From the NCBI GenBank assembly GCA_016700335.1, contig CP065014.1, positions 2,207,001 through 2,271,000 of the forward strand: a stretch of 64,000 nt of DNA, given 5' to 3'. The notes beneath the pieces were generated by a model. The model was not told the origin of the DNA. It searched no databases and saw nothing but the letters and a program-made list of their open reading frames with translations. This DNA is from Chlorobiota bacterium. Its GTDB lineage: Bacteria; Bacteroidota; Ignavibacteria; OLB7. Positions 45,058 through 55,300 of the stretch are shown piece after piece. Numbering within the stretch: position 1 is the first letter of the stretch; each line of letters starts with the position of its first letter. A program made the translations under genes and the position numbers.

Positions 45058-45546
45058 TCAAGATGAATATGATTTATGTAATGCTCTTCCTGAAACAAGA
45101 AGGCCAACAAAATCAAGTGCTATCCGAAGAAAATTATAATTCCACCATGATTGACACATCTCTTTTAGTTTCACTGGGTCGAGTTCAGTCTTTTCGCCAT
45201 ACCAACCTACATATTCATTAATCGGTAGAAAATGTAACATTGTAAAAGTTATGTCAGCTAAAGTCACGACCAAAGCAATGAGCAACAAATTGCGAATTGC
45301 TTTTGAAGTTCGCCAATAAGCGATTGGAGAAATAATTGCGAATACCAATACTGCCAACTTTATCATGAAATAGTCTCCAGGTTCGGTGACATGAAAAAAA
45401 GCACGCAAGTTTTTGACAGATTCTAAATCACCGGTTCTCCAATTTGCGGCAATAATTATCATGTCGAAAACCATCCCGACAAATAGGAAATACCAAATGG
45501 TAAGATTCGTCCAAAGAATAATTCGCTTGTTCATATTAATATTCAT
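45058..45546 (-). CDS. DUF1772-like four-helix membrane protein
   Basis: This 162-residue protein has four predicted membrane segments (about 12-32, 60-78, 84-104 and 138-155). The conserved-looking block MLHFLPINEYVG resembles the HF-P-N motif of DUF1772/anthrone-oxygenase-like membrane proteins. A second ATG at 45534 is possible. Codon use is visibly richer in G and C than the surrounding genes, which suggests recent transfer. Function unknown. Confidence 0.65.
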   Translation of the reverse strand: MNINMNKRIILWTNLTIWYFLFVGMVFDMIIIAANWRTGDLESVKNLRAFFHVTEPGDYFMIKLAVLVFAIISPIAYWRTSKAIRNLLLIALVVTLADITFTMLHFLPINEYVGWYGEKTELDPVKLKEMCQSWWNYNFLRIALDFVGLLVSGRALHKSYSS

Positions 45547-45927
45547 TAGTTGTTAATGTTCAATGTAGTTAAAACTAATAGTTCGAATTATATATTCCAA
45601 ATTTTATTTCCTTAACAAAGTTAACGGTTCACACTGTCTCAAGAGCATGACCCATAATGTATAAACATACGCATAAATTTCATCTTTTTTAAAATAGCGA
45701 ATATAATTATTTTCTCAAGTAACTACAATTTACATTTTGGATTTTAATACAGGTTTTGTACTGCGTACCTATAATTAAATTTGTGTATTTACAATTATTT
45801 TCTTTCATTGAAATGAATCTCAATGATTTTCCACTTCGTTACTTAGTTTGTCACAAGCAGTTAAGGAAAAAGTTTGATTGGAATATAATTCATAGATTTA
45901 GGGATCTCAAATTTCAAACAAGTCACT
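45547..45927. other. Gap of about 380 bases without a recognisable gene
   Basis: AT-rich spacer. The only open frame (62 codons on the plus strand) has no recognisable features. No RNA or terminator is evident. Confidence 0.5.
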
Positions 45928-46800
45928 TTATATCATTTTTTTAAATAGCGAAATAATTTTTTTGACAAAAGCAATTATAATTAACGTAATTATTCCTCCT
46001 ATTACTCCAAAAATAGATTCTTTTATAAGGGTTGGCCACTCAGATAAAATGTGGTGCAAATATTCAATATTATGTGCAAAAATACCACCCGACACAAGTA
46101 ATAAAGCTATAGTACCTACCACTGAAAATGTTTTGATAACAATTGGTAGGGCTTTTACAAATAATAATCCAATTGCATTTAAAAAACCCTTCTTATTAGA
46201 TTTTTCAATCATATAAAATCCAAAATCATCCATTCTAACAACCAACGCTACAATGCCATAAACACCAACAGTAGTTATTATGGAAACAAGTGATATGGTT
46301 AAAATTTGTACACTTAAAGTTTTGTTTAATACTGAACTTAATGCAATAATTACAATTTCAACTGAGAGCATAAAATCGGTGATTATAGCTGATTTTATTT
46401 TTACTTTTTCCAATTCAGCATCTTGTTCAATTACACCAACTGCTGCTTTCTTTGCGGGTTGTTTTTTATGAAAAAAGTATTCTACAATTTTTTCTACACC
46501 TTCATACGCAAGGTAAAAACCTCCAAGTATAAGTATTATTATTATGGCTGCCGGTAAAAAATTATTTAGCAATAAAGTTATAGGTACAATAATCAACTTG
46601 TTAATAAATGAACCTTTTGTAATTGCCAACAAAACAGGAATTTCTCTGGAGGCTACAAAACCCGTTGATTTTTCGGCATTAACAGCCAAATCATCACCAA
46701 GTATTCCAGCTGTTTTTTTTGTAGCAAGTTTGGCATTAATAGCAACGTCATCCATCAATGCAACTATGTCGTCTAAAATTGCAAAAAAACCTGAAGCCAT
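45928..46800 (-). CDS. DUF808 (YedI-like) membrane protein
   Basis: This 290-residue membrane protein matches DUF808: it starts ASGFFAILDDIVALMDDVAINAKLATKKTAGILGDDLAVNA and continues with several hydrophobic segments, a HKK-rich loop (YFFHKKQPAKKAA) and a C-terminal pair of membrane helices. Members are inner-membrane proteins of unknown function. The gene is intact, unlike several neighbours. Confidence 0.9.
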   Translation of the reverse strand: MASGFFAILDDIVALMDDVAINAKLATKKTAGILGDDLAVNAEKSTGFVASREIPVLLAITKGSFINKLIIVPITLLLNNFLPAAIIIILILGGFYLAYEGVEKIVEYFFHKKQPAKKAAVGVIEQDAELEKVKIKSAIITDFMLSVEIVIIALSSVLNKTLSVQILTISLVSIITTVGVYGIVALVVRMDDFGFYMIEKSNKKGFLNAIGLLFVKALPIVIKTFSVVGTIALLLVSGGIFAHNIEYLHHILSEWPTLIKESIFGVIGGIITLIIIAFVKKIISLFKKMI

Positions 46801-47171
46801 GTTGGTATTAAATTTATTTTGATGAGTTATTGAATCAAGTTCAAATTATTTAGCAGTTAACAAGATTTTCAATTTCCAACAATTGATACAAGGTCTTAAA
46901 GGCTATTGAAACCTTATTTATCATTTCTTTTGGTTGATTGGGCAAATTGAGAAATATTTATATAATTTGATATCCCGTAAATAAAAGGAAGGGAAATATT
47001 ATTCTTTTCATTTATATTACATGTATTACTTAATTGATATTAACTTGTAAAGCTAATAAAATTCTAATCAGAACTTGTATAACTTCACTAAAGGCTTAGA
47101 ATATGGTAGTCATGCCTAACCTAATTAATATTAAAAGTAGATGTTAATTTTTTGACTAGGCATCTAGTTTA
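46801..47171. other. Gap of about 370 bases without a recognisable gene
   Basis: AT-rich spacer. I see no open frame, RNA gene, repeat or hairpin that I can support. Confidence 0.5.
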
Positions 47172-47564
47172 CTACCCTTTGACATAAGCTAATTTTTCAG
47201 CCACTTTCCCATTTGTAACCTTAAAAACATCGATTCCGCGTAAATGCCAGGGTTTTCCTTCTTTTGTCTTATGATAAATCCATCTTACTATACATCGATT
47301 GTCAGCAACAATAATTTCTTCCGCTTCAAAATAAGCATCAGGATTCGCAATAAAAAAATGTTGCCAAAATTCTCTAACTTTAATAGCTCCTTCTATATGA
47401 GTGCCATCTGGCATTGGATTTGTATTTTCAAATAAACAATCTTCAGTCATGAGATTCATTACACCATCTACATCATGTTTATTAAAAGCTAAATTAAAAT
47501 TTTCTATTGTGGTTAATGTAGAATCTGAATTATCGAACTTTTCTTTTCTATTTTTTTTATCCAT
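47172..47564 (-). CDS. SnoaL/NTF2-like protein
   Basis: A protein of 130 residues from ATG 47564; a GTG at 47597 would add 11. It matches the SnoaL/NTF2-like fold: ENFNLAFNKHDVDGVMNLMTEDCLFEN, then GAIKVREFWQHFFIANPDAYFEAEEIIVADNRCIVRWIYHKT and a C-terminal LRGIDVFKVTNGKVAEKLAYV. Members include small isomerases and binding proteins, so the ligand is unknown. It lies in the accessory segment. Confidence 0.82.
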   Translation of the reverse strand: MDKKNRKEKFDNSDSTLTTIENFNLAFNKHDVDGVMNLMTEDCLFENTNPMPDGTHIEGAIKVREFWQHFFIANPDAYFEAEEIIVADNRCIVRWIYHKTKEGKPWHLRGIDVFKVTNGKVAEKLAYVKG

Positions 47565-47852
47565 TTTCTTTTTATTGTTTGCATTAAAAAATACCACTTT
47601 TCATTAATTTAATTCGAATCATTGAAAATTGGAACCATAATAATATTGATTGTTACAAAGTAATTGACTTAAAAGCCATTGTAACCTACCTTTTCACATT
47701 TGTTTTTAGCAATTCGTTTTTATTCGATGACATTTCCTATTAGGAATAAATTTTTTATAATTTTTCTTGAAGCAATGATGTAGAAGATGCCACTCTAATT
47801 TCTTAATTAAAATTTCTCATCACCTGTTAGAAATACAAAATATATCTAAGAC

Positions 47853-48245
47853 TCAATTTGATTTAAGATTGCCTTTGTAGTCATATTTAATATCAGACTG
47901 ATTATTTTTTTTCCAAATCATTGTACCTTCTATTTGATTACCATTTACTTTTCCCTCAATCTCGATTGTTCCTTCTGATAAACTAGATATTGTACCATAA
48001 AAAGATATAACCCCATTTTCCAATTTTGCTATATATGGGGCAGACTTAAATCCAAATTGATGACAGGTTTTTGAATCTATAATCCCTTTATCAAAGTCGA
48101 ACACATCAGAGTCTTGTTTTTCTGGATGATTTACATCCCAGCTGACTAGAGAATATGATTTACCATCGAGTTGATTATCAGTTCCATTTCCACATGCAAC
48201 TGTAAAAAACAACAACATAAAACTAATGAGATTAATTTTAAACAT
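47853..48245 (-). CDS. Hypothetical small lipoprotein
   Basis: This 130-residue protein has a lipoprotein signal with the lipobox VACG at residues 15-18, then a beta-rich body with GTIEIEGKVNGNQIEGTMIW, a pattern seen in lipocalin-like lipoproteins of Bacteroidota. No named family is recognised. The frame is intact. Confidence 0.6.
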   Translation of the reverse strand: MFKINLISFMLLFFTVACGNGTDNQLDGKSYSLVSWDVNHPEKQDSDVFDFDKGIIDSKTCHQFGFKSAPYIAKLENGVISFYGTISSLSEGTIEIEGKVNGNQIEGTMIWKKNNQSDIKYDYKGNLKSN

Positions 48246-48597
48246 ATAATTAAATTTTAATAGTGAAAAAATGTAAAATGAGTATTCTACTTTATAAATA
48301 AAATTGATTTCTTTAAACGAATTATGTTTAAAAAATTTTAATCGATGGAAACAACTTAGAAACAGTTTTGAAAATATGAACGTTGATTAAATTACTTTAG
48401 TCACAATCTCAAGGTTATAAATACCTAAAAGTTGGCTTTTGACAATTTGATTAAGTTTCATAGCAACTTCACTAACTTGGAATTCAACAGTAATCCAATG
48501 TTTTTAATATAAGTCTTTATAAACAAATAATTTGTCAGATTAAAGGTGTAATTATATAAAAATTTACTATGTAAATGCCAGGTATATAATGATACTA
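48246..48597. other. Gap of about 350 bases without a recognisable gene
   Basis: AT-rich spacer between the lipoprotein gene and the cupin pseudogene. Nothing recognisable on either strand. Confidence 0.5.
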
Positions 48598-48951
48598 TTA
48601 TAAATGTTTTGCAAAATCAATCCTACCTTGAAAATCGATGACCACTGCTGGTTCATCCCCAACTATCCATGCATCATGACCTGAAGGTAAAAGTGAAACA
48701 TCTCCCGGTTTACAGTCAAATTCAGTTCCATCGTCCATTTTTACCCTGAGGATGCCAGAAACATGGTACTGAAAGTGAGGGGCTTCGCAACTTTGTGTGT
48801 TGACAAGTGACTATACAGAAGTTGCCCAGTGCCAGCCTGGCTCGAAAATCCCTCTCCCTACAATTGCTCCACCTACATTTATAAGCTCTTGCCTTCCTTT
48901 TGGAAATTCACGAACTTCATCTGGTGTTCCAAAGTTTTTCCATACAGCCAT
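48598..48951 (-). pseudogene. Cupin-domain protein interrupted by one nonsense codon
   Basis: The minus strand from ATG 48949-48951 encodes AVWKNFGTPDEVREFPKGRQEL, then VGRGIFEPGWHWATSV, a TAG at 48811-48813, and in the same frame SLVNTQSCEAPHFQYHVSG, DGTEFDCKPGDVSLLPSGHDAWIVGDEP and a final TAA at 48598. This is a complete single-domain cupin of about 117 residues, with metal-binding His residues (HFQYH, GHDAW), cut by one in-frame stop. A single point change would restore it, so inactivation looks recent. Confidence 0.85.
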
Positions 48952-49209
48952 TTTTATTTTTGATCCATATGCGTTATGATTATTATTGATAATGTAATTT
49001 AAAACAAATAAATGGAATAAAAATGAAAATTCTTTGGAAAAACAAGCAAATTTAAAGTATTATCTAATTAAAATTGTCAATCCTAAATTTGTTTAAATGA
49101 CTGATTGTAAAACAATTATTAATTTAATAATTCACAGCCCAACTTCTATCAAACGAAGTGCGGTTCATTTTTTCTCATTTCAATAATCAAGCAACTCTAT
49201 TATTAGAAT

Positions 49210-50207
49210 TTAAGGTAAGATATATTGTTTTAACCATTTCCAATTTTCTTCTGCGGCTTTATACGGATGATTTGTTCCGATTGGATATGCGTGTTTTAGT
49301 CCTTTTATTAATGAAATACTAAAAATATTTAATGGATCAGAAGAAGCTGAAAAATAAGAAGCAGTTATAACTGTATTCGTATCACCAGACATAGTAATTC
49401 TGGGATTTAACCCAAAGTTAGTGATATTTGTATGAGCAATATAATATATGTTTCCATTTAAAAGAGTAGATATTGAGTCGTTAATCAAAGTTAGTAAAGA
49501 AGTCATTGGTGCTGTTGGACCAGTATTCCCTGGACCGTAGTCCTGATTCCCCTTTTACAGTAAACAGGTAATTTCCTTACAGGAAAATAAGTTTGAGTGT
49601 TAGGTGTAATGCTGTATAATGAACCAGCACTTTCAACAATTGCAGCGAACTTATCACACATTTCAATAGTACACTTTCCAGCCATTTGGCTTCCACTAGA
49701 AAAACCTACTAAGTAAATTCGTTTATGATCAATATTGAACCTTGTATTTAAGTCTGTAATAATTGAAGTAAAAAACTTTATATCTTCTCTAGGTGTTTCA
49801 TCAGCTCAAAATGACCATTCACCTGGCAATGAATTCCATTTGGTAGTCTTTTTTTGCTGTCCACCTGTAATTATACATTAACTCCAAGAAGATGGGAAAA
49901 CAGTTAATATATTTTCTGTTTCTCCAACTTCTTTCCACCCTGAATTATTATAAAATTCTTCCCCATTTCCGATGGTTCTATACAACATAAATACAACAGG
50001 AGTAGATGATAATCCAGAATAGTTAGCAGGAACATCTTCAAAATACTCTCTGTCATCACCATTTAAATTAATTACAAAACTATTTTTCCCTTTGACATAA
50101 TTTGAAGTTTGGGGTTCTGTTGTATTCTTTTTGCAAGAAAGAATGAAAGTTATAAAAAATGCTAGAAAAATGAGTGATACTTTTGTAATTGTTGTCATTG
50201 ATGTCAT
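49210..50207 (-). pseudogene. LpqC/PHB-depolymerase-like secreted esterase with three disruptions
   Basis: Three pieces on the minus strand form one gene. The first (50207 to about 49878) has a lipoprotein signal (lipobox LSCK) and the N-terminal domain. It is ended by TAA at 49878-49880, and the same frame meets TGA at 49806-49808. It then gives FTSIITDLNTRFNIDHKRIY and the nucleophile elbow GFSSGSQMAG. Near 49553 a frameshift moves to the frame with GNQDYGPGNTGPTAPM and the C-terminus with the likely catalytic His (GLKHAYPIGTNH). The assembled protein of about 330 residues matches the LpqC/poly-3-hydroxybutyrate depolymerase-like esterases. All three lesions are visible directly. Confidence 0.82.
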
Positions 50208-50585
50208 TTATTTTAATTTATAATTATTATTTTTCAATAAATACATCACGATATATAGTAATGTTTTTTGATTTTTTTTTTAAATCTATATTAATTTAAA
50301 TATGAAAATAATTTGTATTTTTAAATTTATTACTTGGTTAATGAGCACTAAAATATATTAGATAAGTTATTGTGAAGTTTACTAAAAATGCAATCAAATA
50401 AATTCTTTTTTCAAAATTTTTAATATTTATTATAAGTTTATTTCAATGCTTTGTTGCAGCTGTTAAAAGAAAGGGTTTATAATTAGAAAATACAACAATT
50501 AGTCTAAGTAGTAATAGAAATAGTACATGTAATATCAGTTAATTATTTGCAATACTTTGGTAGTTAGCAGTTGTCATTTATATTT
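50208..50585. other. Gap of about 380 bases without a recognisable gene
   Basis: Very AT-rich spacer with long T runs. No gene, RNA or convincing hairpin seen. Confidence 0.5.
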
Positions 50586-50936
50586 TCATTTGTTATATCC
50601 TTTATCTTCAAATGGTTTTAATTCGTCAATATACAATTGTGCAAGCAATTTAACTTCGTTTTTGAAGTCGATATTCTCTCCTTCAGTTTGTTTTATTTCA
50701 GATAATACTTCATATTTAAAGTTGTCCTCTCCAAACTCTTTCCACTCCTTTTGTAAATAATCGTTTCTATGATTTCCAAAATTCAATTCCATTCTATTTC
50801 TGTTCCAAATTGCTTCTAAATCAATGCTTCCATCAATATAAACTTTACCATTTACAACATTTCTAATTTGAAAAACTCCGATTTTAAATTTCTTTGTACG
50901 ATATTCTTCTTTGATTTCTTTTTTAGTTTTTATCAT
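50586..50936 (-). CDS. GIY-YIG nuclease-family protein
   Basis: This 116-residue protein resembles stand-alone GIY-YIG domain proteins. The two signature strands appear as GVFQIRN and KVYIDGS, both altered from the consensus, followed by the helix with Arg (IWNRNRMELNFGNH) and a Glu-bearing end (FKYEVLSEI). GIY-YIG domains cut DNA, but this type often sits in accessory genes with unproven activity. Its ATG overlaps the end of the upstream DUF1330-like gene by 14 bases, so the two are coupled. Confidence 0.7.
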   Translation of the reverse strand: MIKTKKEIKEEYRTKKFKIGVFQIRNVVNGKVYIDGSIDLEAIWNRNRMELNFGNHRNDYLQKEWKEFGEDNFKYEVLSEIKQTEGENIDFKNEVKLLAQLYIDELKPFEDKGYNK

Positions 50937-51366
50937 TTAACATTTTGAAATTTTGTTCTGTTAATGGTAAAAGTCGAGAGTCTTCCAATGCTGCAGTCCT
51001 ATGACCTATAACTTTTAAATATTCATGATTTGAAGCGAATGCAATAAAATCTTGAACACTATTTTGTTGGATCATCATAACACAATCCCAACGTTCATTT
51101 GTTGGTCCAACCAAAAAATGTCCACCATACCCTAAAAACATAATTTCTCCACCTGATTTTTTTAAATGTTGTAAAGTCTTCTCAATATAAAGCATATATG
51201 CCACTTTTCCACTAATTGGATTTGATGGTGCTAATTCTGGTGTTTCTGAATAATCTGCAAATTCCTTGAACCTAAGAAGATTCAACATAATGACTTGTCC
51301 TGAAATATTTCTTTGGAAAAATTCTCGTCCTGATTCTTGTGTTGGATTTAAATAGAATTTATTCAT
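50923..51366 (-). CDS. DUF1330-like protein
   Basis: This 147-residue protein matches the DUF1330/dimeric ferredoxin-like fold: GQVIMLNLLRFKEFADY, YMLYIEKTLQHLKKSGGEIMFLGYGGHFLVGP, ERWDCVMMIQQNSVQDFIAFASNHEYLKVIGHRTAALEDSRLLPL. Function unknown. It is the last gene of the accessory segment; thyX follows 115 bases away. Confidence 0.8.
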   Translation of the reverse strand: MNKFYLNPTQESGREFFQRNISGQVIMLNLLRFKEFADYSETPELAPSNPISGKVAYMLYIEKTLQHLKKSGGEIMFLGYGGHFLVGPTNERWDCVMMIQQNSVQDFIAFASNHEYLKVIGHRTAALEDSRLLPLTEQNFKMLNDKN

Positions 51367-51481
51367 TATTGTTTGTTACAATAAACTTTAAAGTATTGTA
51401 TAGTGTTTAAAATTGCAAATGAAATCTAGAATTGATTTAAATTTTTCTTAGTTTCAAACAATGAAAAAATTCACACCAACT

Positions 51482-52126
51482 TTACAAAGTCCAGCCAATT
51501 GCTTCAGCAACATTAGGGAAATGTTGTTTAAATATTTCTTTTATACTATCTGCAATTTCTCTGTGTTCAAGCTGGGTATCTTCCTCACATCTAAGTTGCA
51601 AATAATGTATCCAACTTCTAATACTTCCTTTCATGTACATAGTTGTTTGGGTAGTTAGTGGTAGCACCATTCTAGCACATTCTCTTGCTATACCTTGCTG
51701 AATAAGAGTTGAATACAGCTCTTCACTTAGCTTTATATGATTTTCAACAATTGTGTTTATTTCTGAATTTGTAATTTCCTCAGTAGAACTTTGACGATTT
51801 TTTTCTGCCTGTTTTCTTAATAATACAGGTTCAATTTCGGTGGCAGTTGCATACCTTTGAGAAAATTCTTGAAACGAAAAAGAGCGATGTCTCAAAATTT
51901 GTTGAGCTATTGCTCTTGATGTTACAATTTCGATAGTCATATCAATCATTTCAAAAGGTGACCAATGTTTGTGTTTGATTAAATAATTGATCAATCTCTC
52001 AGAGCTTTCGGTATTGTGTTGATTGGAAGGATTACTAACTCTAGCTATATATACAATAAGTTGCTCAGGCGTCATTTCCCATTCTTTAATCAAGGATTCT
52101 GTTATTGAAACTAAACTTACTTGCAT
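51482..52126 (-). CDS. thyX: Flavin-dependent thymidylate synthase
   Basis: This 214-residue enzyme makes dTMP from dUMP using FAD and methylenetetrahydrofolate. The ThyX signature RHRX7S is present as RHRSFSFQEFS, with a following QRY. Other conserved features are IARVSN near the start, KHKHWSPFEM, and the C-terminal REIADSIKEIF. It is unrelated to ThyA. It relies on the folate pool that FolD (39951) helps supply, and its product feeds Tmk (37726). Confidence 0.96.
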   Translation of the reverse strand: MQVSLVSITESLIKEWEMTPEQLIVYIARVSNPSNQHNTESSERLINYLIKHKHWSPFEMIDMTIEIVTSRAIAQQILRHRSFSFQEFSQRYATATEIEPVLLRKQAEKNRQSSTEEITNSEINTIVENHIKLSEELYSTLIQQGIARECARMVLPLTTQTTMYMKGSIRSWIHYLQLRCEEDTQLEHREIADSIKEIFKQHFPNVAEAIGWTL

Positions 52127-52193
52127 TTTACTTTCTAATTAAAAATAAATTTTTAAATTGTTTTTTAAAATTATTATAGGGGGATTGAATTAT

Positions 52194-52228
52194 AAAAAAC
52201 CTCCTTGAAGTCCCCTACCTCAAGAAGG
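52194..52228 (-). terminator. Intrinsic terminator downstream of smc
   Basis: On the minus strand a hairpin with one mismatch (arms 52200-52208 and 52220-52228 with a 12-base loop) is followed by six T (plus-strand A run 52194-52199). It lies between the smc stop at 52388 and the thyX start at 52126, so it should separate the two transcripts. Confidence 0.55.
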
Positions 52229-52387
52229 CTAAGATTTTTAGGATAAACTCATAATATATGATACCAGAATCATCCCATTAACCTATCAATCAACCCAACT
52301 ACTGCTATTTTTAGCAGAATGAAACACAGCCATTACAAAATTATAAAATAATATTGTGTTAAAATCAACATAAATAATAATTATTTA

Positions 52388-55300
52388 TTAGTTAACTAAA
52401 GTTTTTTGTTTGGAATTATTTTCAAACTGAACAGAAACAATTTTGGAAACCCCAGATTCTTCTTGAGTAACTCCATACATTGTATCAGCAGCAGCCATAG
52501 TTCGCTTATTGTGAGTTACGATAATAAATTGAGTGTTTCCAACAAACTTGCGAATTAAATTTACGAATCTGTCGATATTTGTATCATCTAAAGGAGCATC
52601 TACTTCATCTAAAATACAAAATGGAGAAGGTTTTACAAGATAAATAGAAAATAACAATGCAATTGCAGTAAGTGTTTTTTCTCCACCTGAAAGTAAATCT
52701 ATTGAATGAGGACGCTTTCCTCTTGGCTTTGCAATGATTTCAATTTTAGCTTCTAAAGGATCTCCTTCCATAATTTTTAAATCTGCTTCATCTCCTTCAT
52801 TAAATAAATTACCAAAGAGTCCAATAAAATTTAATCTAATTTTTTCAAATGTTTCTATGAATAATTTTTGAGCAATGTTGTTAATTTCATCAATTGTATC
52901 AAGTAAAATTTTCTCTGCTTTTCTTAAATCATTATATTGAACATTGATAAATTTTAGCCTATCATCTTCTTCTTTCCACTCTTGGTAAGCTAGCAAATTT
53001 ACAGTTCCTAAAATTTTTATCCTACTTTTAACCTCTCTTAATTTATCTCTAAATTCAGTTAAAGTTGTTTCTATATTTGTTAAATCAAAACTAATATCTG
53101 AATTTATTATATTACTATTTAACTTAGATGAAATTGATTCAGAAGAATTTGATTCAAAAGTTTCAACAACTGTTAAATCGGAATCAACGATTGTAATAAT
53201 AGATGTTTCGGTTATTTCAGTTTCGAGAAGTTCGGTTACTTTACTTCCTGAATCAATATCACAAATATCGTTATCTTCATTATTAGAATCATTAATAGTA
53301 ACATTATTTATGATTGTATTTTCCGAATCAAATACATTATCATTCTCAATATTCGAATTAATATTATTATTAAATTTTCTCTCCTCAATTAATTTTAAAT
53401 CTTCAATTAATTTTAATAAATCAATATCTAGTTCATCTTTAGCTCTTTCAACTAAAGAAGCTGCTTTCTGTTTTAGTTCTTGAATTTTTAATTCAAGTGT
53501 ATGAATCTCACTAACAGTTGATTCGTAACTCTTTCTATCAGTCCTTAACAAATCACTTCTTTGAATTATCTCTAGCCTTTTATTTGATTGTTCAGAAATA
53601 ATTTCATCACGATTAATTTTGGCATTTTCCAATGAAGCATTAAACAGAATCAAACCGTCAGCAATTTGCTTTAAGTCGTTAGTAATCAATTCTACTTCTT
53701 TGATAGACCTTTCCTTATCTGATGTTCTTTGAGTAATAAAATTAAGTGTATTTCTTAAATCAGAATCTAATCTATCAATTGAATTTAATGAATTTCTATC
53801 TTCGTTTATAAGCTCAGTAAGTTGAACATTTAAGGAATTTAAAATTCTCATTTTCTCTGAGAATTCTGTTTCTTTGGCACTTAACTGTAAATTCACAACT
53901 CTTACATTTTCTTCTGCAAATTTTTGATCTTCTAAATGAGATTCAATTTTTGGAGAAATTTCAAGAAGTAGAATATCTAATGATTTTATTTCTTCTAGCA
54001 ATGATTGAACTTCCTTTTCATTTGTTATAATTACTTCATCGGCATTATTTTTTTCATATTCAAGTTTGTTTCTAACTTTTTCGATATTACCTAATGACTC
54101 TTGAGCTAATCTAACAGAATTTGAAATTTTGCTTAAGTTGATAACACTTTCATAAGTTGAAATAACTCTAGAATCTGATTCAAGTTTTTCTAGTTTTTGG
54201 GATAACTTATCAATTTCAATTAACAATTTTTCTATTTGTTCTTTTTTCCCAATTGTAACTCCTTCATTGCTTGTTGTACCACCTCCTCGAACAATGCCAG
54301 AAGCCTGTACTGTAGTTCCATCGAGAGTTACAGCCTTTTCACAAATATTTGAAGCTATAGCTCTCTTTGCATTTTCAATAGAATTAACTATAACTACATC
54401 TCCAAGCAACACTCTTCTAAGAGAGTCAAATTTGGAGTCAGATTTAGTTAGGTTTAAAGCATATCCAATTACATAATCAGGTAAAGTCTTATTAGAGGAT
54501 GTATCATTTTCTTTAATTCTATCTAAACATATAAAAGTAGCCTTTCCTTTTTTCCCTAATTTTAATGAAGCAACTCCGCTCATTGCTTGATCTATATTAT
54601 TTACAATTAAGCAGCTTGAGGCTGATCCTAAAGCTACAGCAATTGAAACTCTAAATTCATCTGAAGTTGAAATTACATCAGAAACAGTTACTGCTTCATT
54701 AGGATTCCAAGATTTATCTTTTGATAAAAACCTAACTGCTTCATCTTGATCAACTAATCCAGCGAGAAAATCTAATCTTGATTTACGAGTATTCAATTGC
54801 TTGTGAACCTCAACAATTTCATTTCTCATTGCATCTATTTCAGAGCGATACTTATTTTTTAAATCTTGTGAATTTTCAAATTCCTTTCTAGATTTTTCTA
54901 ACTCTGCTTTCTCTATTTCGACATTATTATAAACTTCAACTAAACTTTTTTCAGCATTATATTTCTTTTGAATAATTTCTTCTTTTAAGTTTATAGAACT
55001 ATTCAACCTCTTGTTAATACTCTCTTTGCGTGAGTTATTACCAAATTCTTCTCCTCTTAATCTTGCAAGTGAATTAATGATATTAACAACATCTAATTGA
55101 GCTTTTTTAGCAGAATCACGACTCAATATTAATTCATTTTCATAACTCAATACTGAATCATTTGCTTCATTAAATTGCAATTGAATTATTGATAATTTTT
55201 CTTTAGTCTCAATTAATTTTTTAGCAAAATTTTCTTTTTCTGAATTGTAAGTTGAAATTTTATTTTGTGATTCAAAAACTTCCTTTTCTGATCTTGATAT

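Noticed and set aside
45756..45944. 62-codon open frame on the plus strand
   Set aside because: No recognisable family, signal or conserved pattern; it overlaps the end of the DUF808 gene and is likely chance.
42469..51481. Search for integrase, transposase, tRNA or direct-repeat borders of the accessory segment
   Set aside because: None could be seen on reading both strands, so no mobile element is called despite the pseudogenes.
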